Shown here piece after piece: positions 31,742-38,656 of a stretch of DNA of 40,093 nucleotides. A model generated the notes under the pieces. It searched no databases and was not told the DNA's origin. It was given only the letters and a program-made list of their open reading frames with translations. The position numbers were made by a program, and so were the translations under genes. Each line of letters starts with the position of its first letter. Position 1 is the stretch's first letter. The stretch lies in the NCBI GenBank assembly GCA_002335845.1, contig DDCV01000145.1, forward strand, positions 1 to 40,093, written 5' to 3'. This DNA comes from Rickettsiales bacterium UBA1997 (GTDB lineage Bacteria > Pseudomonadota > Alphaproteobacteria > Rickettsiales > UBA1997).

Positions 31742-34143
31742 ATGTCTAAATTTTTAACAGAAGAATATTTTTGTTTAATGAATTGTTTTCTCATCTCAAC
31801 ATCATCACCCATAAGCTCGACTACAACTTGATTGCCATCCTCTAAAGGTAAAACTTTTAACAGGGTTCTGCTTTTAACGTTCATGGTTGTCTCTTCAAGT
31901 TGATTCGGGTTCATTTCACCAAGACCTTTGTACCGCTGAAGTGTAATAGATCCTTTTGAAGCAGCAATTAATGCGTCAAAACAATCTGTTAGATTAGAAG
32001 GGGTAGACTCAGGACCATCATTTTTATCAACATATGTAAACATTGAGTTTGTGTAGGCGCCAAATTTTAAAGAAACCAGGTCAGTATAAGAATCAGAACT
32101 AAAAAAGTGTTTGCTCAATGGATCTTGCGATGTAATAACACCATTCGTTGTTTTACTGATATTAATTGAATAAACTTTATCTTCAGACATATCCTCTGAC
32201 GGAGTAAGCACAAACGATAAATTAATGGGCGTATTTTCATTAATGTGCTGAGTAAACGACTTACACCAAGAAGTTAATAATTTCAAAGATTTTAAAGTAT
32301 CTAGGGATAGTCTTTCAAAAAAAGCAAGATTATGTAATATATGCTTATCTCTTTTAGAAGAAAATTGTCCTAAAATAGTGCTCATAGTAGAATAAGTATT
32401 TAAAAGCTCAAGGGTATTCTCCTGTGGTACTTCTTTGCTATCAATAAATAATTTATGTGTGTTCGTGATATCATTGTTAATAAAATCTGATAGCTCAGAG
32501 TCATCTTTAAGATATTTTTCTGACTTCCCTTTTTTCATTTTATATAGTGGCGGCTGAGCAATAAAAACATGACCATTATCTATAAGTAATTTCATTTTAG
32601 TTTCAAACAATGTAAGTAGTAAGGTTCTTATATGTGCTCCATCAACATCTGCATCAGTCATAATAATAATTTTTCCATAACGTAAATTATCTAAATCTAC
32701 ATCATCACCAAACCCACAGCCTAAAGCTGTAATTAGAGTAGCAATTTCAGAAGAAGAAAGAACCTTGTGATCTTGTGCTCGCTGAGTATTTAGTATTTTT
32801 CCTTTAAGCGGTAGAATCGCCTGAGTTTTCCTATCTCTCGCTTGTTTGGCAGAGCCTCCGGCTGAATCACCCTCAACAATAAATAACTCAGTTTTTGTAG
32901 GGTCTTTCTCTTGACAGTCGGCAAGCTTTCCAGGCAGATTGCCTATGCTCAATGGGTCTTTACGCCTAATAAGATCTTTTGCCTTTCTCGCCTCTTCTCT
33001 TGCCTTAGCTGCCTGAAAGACTTTTGCAATAATTGCTTTAAGCTCTTTAGGGTTCTCCTCAAAAAATTCATGTAGCTTCTTGTTTAGACTTGACTCAACT
33101 ATTCCTTTCACTTCAGACGAAACTAGTTTGTCTTTTGTTTGCGACGAAAACTTTGGATCAGACATTTTAACAGATATAATTGCTGTAATACCTTCGCGTG
33201 CATCTTCACCGGTAAGATCAATCTTATCTTTTTTAACACCAGGCTGTTTGTCAAATATACTATTTATAGTTTTAGTAAGAGATGCTTTAAAACCAGACAA
33301 GTGTGTTCCCCCGTCTTTTTGCGGAATATTATTCGTAAAACACAAAACCTCTTCATTGTATGCGGTGCTCCACAACATTGCCATTTCAACTGAAATATTC
33401 TTTGCTTCACTTTTAAAATAAATGATTTCGTTTTGTATCAGCGTTTTTTTTCTAGTTAACTCTTTTATATACTCTAGGATCCCCCCAGCATATTTAAACT
33501 CGTCTTTTACTGATTTTGCCTCGTCAGTAAACCTAATTGTGATGCCACTATTTAGAAAAGCTAATTCTTTGAATCTTCTTCTGAGTGTTTCAGAATTATA
33601 TTTTGTTAGAGTAAAATATTGCTTGCTAGGTTTGAATGAAATTTTTGTCCCTTTAAGTTCTGTGTCTCCCGTCACCTTCAATGATTCTATTGGCTTGCTG
33701 TCTTTGTATTCTTGGCTATAAATTTTTCCATCTTTATAAACTGTTAGCTCCAAGGTTTCTGACAGTGCATTCACAACTGACACTCCAACCCCATGTAAGC
33801 CTCCAGACACTTTATACGAATCATCGTCAAATTTGCCACCAGCATGTAATACTGTAAGAATAACCTCTGCTGCTGATTTTTTTTCACCCGGGTGCATATC
33901 AACAGGTATTCCTCTTCCGTTGTCTATAACGGTAACAGACTGGTCCTCGTGAATTGTAATATCAATAGTGTCACAATAACCGGCTAACGCCTCATCTATG
34001 GAGTTATCCATAACCTCAAAAATCATCTGGTGTAAGCCACTGCCATCGTCTGTATCACCGATATACATACCAGGTCTTTTTTGTACTGCCTCAAGTCCTT
34101 TTAGGACTTTTATGTTGGACGAATCATATATTTTATCTGTCAT
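31738..34143 (-). CDS. gyrB: DNA gyrase subunit B
   Basis: GyrB is the ATPase subunit of DNA gyrase. The GHKL ATPase motifs VMDNSIDEALAG, DNGRGIPVD and GLHGVGVSVVNALSE, the TOPRIM motifs EGDSAGGSAKQ and MTDADVDGAHIRTLLLTLF, and the C-terminal QRYKGLGEMNPNQL signature are intact. The 801 residues match the Gammaproteobacteria type with its insertion in the TOPRIM half, of which residues about 560-700 are divergent. The ATG directly follows recF (one-base overlap), behind a GAGG ribosome site in the recF end. Confidence 0.98.
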   Translation of the reverse strand: MTDKIYDSSNIKVLKGLEAVQKRPGMYIGDTDDGSGLHQMIFEVMDNSIDEALAGYCDTIDITIHEDQSVTVIDNGRGIPVDMHPGEKKSAAEVILTVLHAGGKFDDDSYKVSGGLHGVGVSVVNALSETLELTVYKDGKIYSQEYKDSKPIESLKVTGDTELKGTKISFKPSKQYFTLTKYNSETLRRRFKELAFLNSGITIRFTDEAKSVKDEFKYAGGILEYIKELTRKKTLIQNEIIYFKSEAKNISVEMAMLWSTAYNEEVLCFTNNIPQKDGGTHLSGFKASLTKTINSIFDKQPGVKKDKIDLTGEDAREGITAIISVKMSDPKFSSQTKDKLVSSEVKGIVESSLNKKLHEFFEENPKELKAIIAKVFQAAKAREEARKAKDLIRRKDPLSIGNLPGKLADCQEKDPTKTELFIVEGDSAGGSAKQARDRKTQAILPLKGKILNTQRAQDHKVLSSSEIATLITALGCGFGDDVDLDNLRYGKIIIMTDADVDGAHIRTLLLTLFETKMKLLIDNGHVFIAQPPLYKMKKGKSEKYLKDDSELSDFINNDITNTHKLFIDSKEVPQENTLELLNTYSTMSTILGQFSSKRDKHILHNLAFFERLSLDTLKSLKLLTSWCKSFTQHINENTPINLSFVLTPSEDMSEDKVYSINISKTTNGVITSQDPLSKHFFSSDSYTDLVSLKFGAYTNSMFTYVDKNDGPESTPSNLTDCFDALIAASKGSITLQRYKGLGEMNPNQLEETTMNVKSRTLLKVLPLEDGNQVVVELMGDDVEMRKQFIKQKYSSVKNLDI

Positions 34144-35252
34144 TAAATTTCCTCTTGTATTTCTCCATCTATAAACTCATACATTTTAACCTCATCGGCT
34201 TTTCTGCCAAGGCTTTTAATCTTTTCTTTATATAGGTCTGGTGCTGTAATAAAACACTGTGCTTTTGAGCCTACCAGTAAGTTTATCACAAGCTTTAGGT
34301 TCTTATCGTCTATTCCAAAAAATAAATCATCTATTAATATTACTGGCCTGAACCCATGTTTCACGTGAAACACCTCTGCCTGGCTTAGCACCAACAATAG
34401 GCTAATTATAATTTGTGTAGACATAGAAGACACATGTTTTAAGTCTACTCCGTTAACACCAAACAAAAGATCTCCTCTATGGGGGCCAACACTTGTGTGC
34501 TTTATAGCCATGTCTTTATTTAAGTTGTTTGCCAGGGCTTCATTTAGTCCCAGGCCCTTATCCCAGCCTTTATAATAGCTAATTGTGGTGTTTTTAATAT
34601 CATCATAAGCGCTTTTGTCAAAACCTGTTAACTTACCTGTATAGTTTATAAACTCTTTATTAAGGTCAATAAAATATTTATTTCTTTCCTCGTGGACAAG
34701 AAGCCCATGCTTAAGAACCTCATTAGTCCAATAATCAATATTCGTTGTGTTGGATTTTTTAAGCAGGCTGTTCCGTTGTTTCAATGACTTGGTGTAATTT
34801 TTAAAATTAGTTAGGTGGTTAGGTTCCACGTGAAACGATCCCCAGTCAAGAACACCCCTCCGTTGCTCTGATGCTTGTATAATTATATTTTCAACACCAA
34901 ACGAGAGGGCAATACATGGCAGAGCCAAAAGCAAGGTTTTAGCTGTCACTCTTTTATCGTTTACTTTAACGGTTTTAGGAGAACTTAGGGTTTTTTCGGT
35001 GTATATATCTAAATTATCGCCACATTTAACGACTTTTAAGAGAATTTTAAAGGAGTTCTCTTTGTTTTGTATTAATGTCTCTGTTGGTACTGCCTTAAAA
35101 CTTTTAAGGGCAGAACAATAATATATACCCTCAATTAATGAAGTTTTCCCGGCGTTGTTGTTACCAACAATTATATTGACATATTTAGACGGAAAAAGAG
35201 TTACAAGATTAATGCTCCTTAACTTAGAAGCCGAGTATTGTTTAATATACAA
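34143..35252 (-). CDS. recF: DNA replication and repair protein RecF
   Basis: RecF is an SMC-like ATPase that with RecO and RecR loads RecA at gaps. Walker A is GNNNAGKTS (residues 30-38), the signature region is VSSMSTQIIISLLLVLSQA and Walker B is ILIDDLFFGID. The gene starts with TTG at 35252, immediately after dnaN; no ATG is near. At 369 residues it is normal. Two parS-like palindromes fall within it, and both encode Phe-His-Val in the protein (VFHVKHG and SFHVEP), so the DNA sites partly shape its residues. Confidence 0.95.
   Translation of the reverse strand: MYIKQYSASKLRSINLVTLFPSKYVNIIVGNNNAGKTSLIEGIYYCSALKSFKAVPTETLIQNKENSFKILLKVVKCGDNLDIYTEKTLSSPKTVKVNDKRVTAKTLLLALPCIALSFGVENIIIQASEQRRGVLDWGSFHVEPNHLTNFKNYTKSLKQRNSLLKKSNTTNIDYWTNEVLKHGLLVHEERNKYFIDLNKEFINYTGKLTGFDKSAYDDIKNTTISYYKGWDKGLGLNEALANNLNKDMAIKHTSVGPHRGDLLFGVNGVDLKHVSSMSTQIIISLLLVLSQAEVFHVKHGFRPVILIDDLFFGIDDKNLKLVINLLVGSKAQCFITAPDLYKEKIKSLGRKADEVKMYEFIDGEIQEEI
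34357..34372. promoter_or_regulatory. parS site (ParB-binding centromere), perfect palindrome
   Basis: TGTTTCACGTGAAACA inside recF equals the 16-bp parS consensus that is conserved from Bacillus to Pseudomonas. It lies about 3.5 kb from the dnaA-rpmH strand switch, within the ori-proximal area where parS sites cluster. A ParB protein is not encoded in the window but is expected nearby. Its match to all 16 positions makes chance occurrence very unlikely. Confidence 0.92.
34822..34837. promoter_or_regulatory. Second, degenerate parS-like site in recF
   Basis: GGTTCCACGTGAAACG matches the parS consensus at 13 of 16 positions, with an intact CACGTG core and a complete right arm GTGAAAC. Its centre is 465 bp from that of the perfect site. 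The three changes are two outermost bases and one inner T to C, so ParB binding may be weaker. Confidence 0.6.
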
Positions 35253-35253
35253 G

Positions 35254-36366
35254 TTAAACCCGCATTGGCATAATAATATATTTGTTCATTGAGGTTTCAT
35301 CGTTAGATGATATCAAACACCCAGAGTCAGCATTGTTAAGTTGTATTTCGATATTGTCAGAAGAAATCACATCAATAACCTCTAGCAAATAACTTAAATT
35401 AAAACCTATGTCAAAACTTTCCCCTGAATACTCGCATGGGATGCTGTCTTCACCTTCTTCTAAAGAGGGGTTGTTTGTTGAGAGTGTTATGTCTGTTTTA
35501 TTAAGAGAGAGTTTAACCCCTTTAAATTGTTCATTTGAAAGAATCGACATTCTTTGGAGCGCTGACTTTAAGTCTTGTTTATTAGTGGTGAGTTTGTGGG
35601 GGAGTGACTCGGGGAATACTTTTTTATAATCCGGATAGTTCCCTTCAATTAGTTTGCTTTTAACAATAAAGTTATTAATTTTAATAATTATCTCACGGTT
35701 TGTCACCATAAATTCTACTATATTCTCTTTATTGTCCTTAAATGTTGTTAAAATACGTTTAATTTCAGTAATACATTTCCTTGGTATTATGCAGCTCATC
35801 GCTTCATCTACTGGGTTGTCGGTTCCGGTTGAAGACATTGATAATCTGTGTCCGTCTGTAGCAACAACGGTGATTTTGTTTTTTGAAATTTCTAAAAACA
35901 TTCCGTTTAAAAAATGTCTCGCATCTTGTGTTGCCATTGAGAAGCCTGTTTGACTAACAAGGTTGTCAAGGTCAGAGGCTGCTACGGAAAACTTAAGTTC
36001 ATTCACTTCTTCTTTGTAAGGGAAGTCAGAACCCGGAAGCGTTGCAAGAGTAAACTTGCTTTTCCCAGATTTAATCGTCGCCTTGTTGCCGCTAATCTCT
36101 ATATTCACTAAGTCAGAGCCCGGCAAAGACTTAAGAATATCTAGGAACTTCCGAGCAGGAAGGGTAGTGTCAATAGACTCTTCGGCCCTATACGAGATAG
36201 CCGTGGAAATCTCAACTTCTAAATCACTGGAAACCATCAGAAGTGAACCCTCTCTAAATCTAAGCAGAACATTTCCTAATATAGGCATAGTTTGTTTTTT
36301 TTCAGAAACAGACACTATTTGCCTTAGAGGGTTTATTAGTTTTTCACGTTCTATAGCTATAATCAT
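35254..36366 (-). CDS. dnaN: DNA polymerase III beta subunit (sliding clamp)
   Basis: DnaN forms the dimeric ring that tethers polymerase to DNA. The three-domain clamp signature is visible: LRQIVSVSEKKQTMPILGNVLL at the start split over two helices, ATDGHRLSMS, the FLNGMFLEI segment and the C-terminal YIIMPMRV that ends nearly all proteobacterial clamps. The 370 residues are normal. The ATG at 36366 follows an AT-rich tract and recF follows after 1 bp. It is the second gene of the minus-strand dnaA-dnaN-recF-gyrB-xthA cluster. Confidence 0.97.
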   Translation of the reverse strand: MIIAIEREKLINPLRQIVSVSEKKQTMPILGNVLLRFREGSLLMVSSDLEVEISTAISYRAEESIDTTLPARKFLDILKSLPGSDLVNIEISGNKATIKSGKSKFTLATLPGSDFPYKEEVNELKFSVAASDLDNLVSQTGFSMATQDARHFLNGMFLEISKNKITVVATDGHRLSMSSTGTDNPVDEAMSCIIPRKCITEIKRILTTFKDNKENIVEFMVTNREIIIKINNFIVKSKLIEGNYPDYKKVFPESLPHKLTTNKQDLKSALQRMSILSNEQFKGVKLSLNKTDITLSTNNPSLEEGEDSIPCEYSGESFDIGFNLSYLLEVIDVISSDNIEIQLNNADSGCLISSNDETSMNKYIIMPMRV

Positions 36367-36541
36367 ATTTAAAATTATATATTATTTTTATTATTATGTT
36401 TTAATAATTTTCTTTGAAAGCTGGCGGCCCTTTGCGTTTTTTTATTGGTTAGGCTTACTGGGGGTTTTTCGTGGCGTGTTTAACTCATGTATAACTTGTG
36501 GACTAGATATGCACTGTTAATTTTTCACAGGTTATTAACAG
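36367..36541. other. dnaN-dnaA intergenic region, candidate for part of oriC
   Basis: This 175-bp gap is one of the two largest in the window. Next to dnaN is a stretch of about 45 bp that is almost only A/T (36367-36412), as expected of a duplex-unwinding element or a promoter (TATAAT on the minus strand near the dnaN ATG). A GC-richer block follows (36420-36480), then three degenerate DnaA-box-like 9-mers, each two bases off TTATCCACA: 36497-36505, 36521-36529 and 36532-36540. None is perfect, so the assignment as origin is tentative; it could be only the dnaN promoter. Confidence 0.4.
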
Positions 36542-36542
36542 T
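36513..36542. repeat. Inverted repeat behind the dnaA stop codon
   Basis: ACTGTTAAT (36513-36521) and ATTAACAGT (36534-36542) are reverse complements, separated by a 12-nt loop that contains TTTTCACAGG. The stem touches the dnaA stop codon. There is no T run after it on the minus strand, so it is a weak terminator at best; it may instead be part of an origin or a mRNA-stabilising hairpin. Confidence 0.45.
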
Positions 36543-37849
36543 TAATTATTTAGCGTGTGTAGTATGTTTTGGTAGTCTTGGTCTAATGTTGTTGAGGTTA
36601 ACTGTAAAGCTTTTATTTTTTTACAAGCATGAAGGACAGTTGTGTGATCCCTTCCACCAAAAGCATCGCCTATGGTTGGCAGGCTGTGGCTGGTTAGTTG
36701 TTTAGCTATTGACATGGCAACGTGTCTTGGGAGAGTGATCTTCCTATCTCTTTTTGCAGACAACAAATCTGAAACCCTCACATTATAATAAGTCGCCACT
36801 GTTTTTTGTATTTGCTCTATCGTCATAAGTCTTTCTTGTAGCGATATCAAATCCTTTAAGGTTTCTTTTGTAAATGCCAAAGTAACTGGCATTCTTTTAA
36901 AATGTGCTGTTGCCAGAACTCGTCTCAAACTTCCCTCTAATTCCCTCACGTTTGAATAAACATTTTTTGCTAAATAATAAGCAACATCATCTGGAATTTT
37001 TTGACTTACAGCTTCCGCCTTACTATGCAAAATAGCCATTCTTGTTTCTAAGTCTGGGGGATCAATGGTCACGCTCATTCCCCAAACCAATCTTGATTTA
37101 ATTCTTTCCTCCAAACCAACTATTTCTTTAGGATATTTATCAGAAGTCAGAACCACTTGTTTTTTATATTCAAACAAAGTGTTAAACGTATGGAAAAACT
37201 CTTCTTGAGATCTCTCTTTGTTGGCAAAAAATTGAATATCATCCAACAACAAGGCATCAACAGATCTATAAAAACCCTTAAACTCTTCTATCTTGTTGGT
37301 TCTCAATGCTGTCACCATATTTTGAACAAATTTTTCTGAGTGTAAATATACAACTTTCTTTTTTTTGTCTCGCTTGAGAATCTCATTTCCTATTGAGTGC
37401 AGCAAGTGGGTCTTGCCCAACCCAACCCCACCATATATATAAAGAGGGTTATACTGTCCGAGCTCTGTCACCACCGAAGAGCAAGCTGCTTTTGCAAGCT
37501 GATTTGATTTTCCCTCAACGAAGTTTTCAAAATTTAGGCCAATGTTTAAAGAAGACTTTATGTTAGAGTTTTTGGTTTTTGGCACTATTCTTGCTGCAGC
37601 CTTAACTTCTGGAAGAGAGAGTTTGACAACGGACACCTCGTTGTTGCTTTTAATCAGCACTATTTCTTTGATCAGCCCAATGAAATCACTCTCTACAGTG
37701 TCTTTTATAAATTTGTTTGGCGCAATAATACTTAAAGTGTCATGCCCACAACTAACCTCTAGGGGGTGGATATAGGTTTTCATTTCTTTTTCTGAGAGGT
37801 TATCGCAGAATGATTCTAGGCACTTATCCCATAAACTTGTATTATTCAT
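36542..37849 (-). CDS. dnaA: Chromosomal replication initiator DnaA
   Basis: DnaA binds 9-mer boxes at oriC and melts DNA. The AAA+ core has Walker A GGVGLGKT (residues 140-147), LLLDDIQFF as Walker B, VLTSDKYPKEI and the RLVWGMSV arginine-finger region; the C-terminal domain IV shows the DnaA-box recognition signature GGRDHTTVLHACKKI. Domain I starts with LWDKCLESFCDNL. The 435 residues are short compared with 450-470 in E. coli because the linker domain II is reduced. It diverges from rpmH, and its own promoter must lie in the 103 bp at 37850-37952. Confidence 0.98.
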   Translation of the reverse strand: MNNTSLWDKCLESFCDNLSEKEMKTYIHPLEVSCGHDTLSIIAPNKFIKDTVESDFIGLIKEIVLIKSNNEVSVVKLSLPEVKAAARIVPKTKNSNIKSSLNIGLNFENFVEGKSNQLAKAACSSVVTELGQYNPLYIYGGVGLGKTHLLHSIGNEILKRDKKKKVVYLHSEKFVQNMVTALRTNKIEEFKGFYRSVDALLLDDIQFFANKERSQEEFFHTFNTLFEYKKQVVLTSDKYPKEIVGLEERIKSRLVWGMSVTIDPPDLETRMAILHSKAEAVSQKIPDDVAYYLAKNVYSNVRELEGSLRRVLATAHFKRMPVTLAFTKETLKDLISLQERLMTIEQIQKTVATYYNVRVSDLLSAKRDRKITLPRHVAMSIAKQLTSHSLPTIGDAFGGRDHTTVLHACKKIKALQLTSTTLDQDYQNILHTLNN

Positions 37850-37903
37850 ATTCTTTCACTGGTTGAGAAACTAATATCTCACAAAAATAATCAAAATTAT
37901 ATA

Positions 37904-37935
37904 TTGACAAAGAAATATATAATTTGCAGTATACA
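37904..37935 (+). promoter_or_regulatory. Probable rpmH promoter
   Basis: A perfect -35 hexamer TTGACA lies at 37904-37909. The -10 element is less clear: CAGTAT at 17 bp spacing or TATACA at 20 bp. Transcription would begin around 37940, just before rpmH. The rest of this 103-bp dnaA-rpmH gap is AT-rich and has no consensus DnaA box, unlike the same gap in E. coli. Confidence 0.55.
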
Positions 37936-37952
37936 GGTCGGGTAATAATATT

Positions 37953-38087
37953 ATGAAAAGAACGTTTCAACCAAGCAATATAAAGCGCAAACGCAAACAT
38001 GGTTTCAGGTCTCGCATGAGTACTGTAGCCGGTAGAGCTGTTTTAAGCGCTAGAAGAGCAAAGGGCAGAGCTGTACTCTGCGCCTAG
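37953..38087 (+). CDS. rpmH: 50S ribosomal protein L34
   Basis: The 44-codon ORF starts at ATG 37953 and ends with TAG at 38085-38087. It begins [18 protein letters not shown], the classic L34 N terminus, followed by [12 protein letters not shown] and RRAKGRA. L34 lies at the large-subunit exit region. The C terminus VLCA differs slightly from the usual RLSA. It is followed 9 bp later by rnpA, the order found in nearly all bacteria. Confidence 0.98.
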   Translation: MKRTFQPSNIKRKRKHGFRSRMSTVAGRAVLSARRAKGRAVLCA

Positions 38088-38095
38088 TTTTTTGT

Positions 38096-38104
38096 TGTGG
38101 ATAA
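38096..38104. promoter_or_regulatory. Consensus DnaA box overlapping the rnpA start
   Basis: TGTGGATAA is the exact complement of the strong DnaA box TTATCCACA. It sits at the junction of rpmH and rnpA, and its GTG is the rnpA start codon. It is also inside a small inverted repeat GTTGT-GGATA-ACAAC (38094-38108). A single box is not an origin, but it is the only perfect 9-mer I noticed near the dnaA-rpmH switch. Confidence 0.6.
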
Positions 38105-38444
38105 CAACATATATCTTAAAGTTTCTTCAAACACATTGCGTCGTTTTAGGTGCGCTAGTAAAATCGTGCAAAAAAACAGCCGCTTACTGTATTTAAATAA
38201 TAATTTAGATCGGCCCAGGGTTGCTATCCAAATTACCAAAAAAGCAGTTAAACTAGCGGTAATTAGAAATAGAATTCGTAGAACCATTAGGGAGAGCTTT
38301 AGAAATTATTCGGAAGAACTAGGATCATTTGACGTCCTCTTCTTAATTTCTTCAAAAATCTGTTCTGAAAAAAATGAAATAAGTGATATTCTTATGCAAG
38401 AATGGAAACTATCAATAAAATCACTACTGCAATCCCAGTTATAA
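38097..38444 (+). CDS. rnpA: Ribonuclease P protein component
   Basis: RnpA is the basic protein subunit of RNase P, which trims the 5' ends of tRNAs. The conserved RNR motif is clear in KLAVIRNRIRRTIRESFR, after LNNNLDRPRVAIQITKKA. The 115 residues are normal. It starts with GTG at 38097 (MDNNIYLK), overlapped by a DnaA box. Its end overlaps the yidD start by 43 bp, a common feature of this operon. The rnpB RNA is not in the window. Confidence 0.95.
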   Translation: MDNNIYLKVSSNTLRRFRCASKIVQKNSRLLYLNNNLDRPRVAIQITKKAVKLAVIRNRIRRTIRESFRNYSEELGSFDVLFLISSKICSEKNEISDILMQEWKLSIKSLLQSQL

Positions 38445-38656
38445 TCATCAGGTTTTACCAGATATTTATATCACCTATGTTCCAATCAAACTGTAGGCAT
38501 ATTCCCACATGTTCAGAATATGCTTTAGAAGCCCTAAAAGAGCATGGTCTTTTGAGGGGTTTTTACTATTCAGCGAAAAGGCTGCTTAACTGTCGCCCTG
38601 GCGGCAGCTATGGTTATGACCCTATTCCAAAAACTGGGTCAAAAACACATGAATAA
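38402..38656 (+). CDS. yidD: Membrane protein insertion efficiency factor YidD
   Basis: YidD is a small inner-membrane-associated protein that helps YidC-dependent insertion. The family signature is intact: IRFYQIFISPMFQSNCRHIPTCSEYA spread over residues 16-42 with its three conserved cysteines, followed by HGLLRGFYYSAKRLLNCRPGG and GYDPIP. The length of 84 residues is typical. It starts inside rnpA and overlaps yidC by 8 bp. Confidence 0.95.
   Translation: METINKITTAIPVIIIRFYQIFISPMFQSNCRHIPTCSEYALEALKEHGLLRGFYYSAKRLLNCRPGGSYGYDPIPKTGSKTHE

Noticed and set aside
33080..33721. Plus-strand open frames within gyrB
   Set aside because: They lie fully antisense to the highly conserved gyrB coding sequence and show no family resemblance.
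36056..36705. Plus-strand open frames across the dnaN end and dnaA end
   Set aside because: They are mirror frames of dnaN and dnaA with unlikely protein composition and no ribosome sites.
37850..37952. dnaA-rpmH gap as a classic oriC with DnaA box cluster
   Set aside because: No 9-mer within one mismatch of TTATCCACA was found there; it is short and seems to be only promoter sequence.
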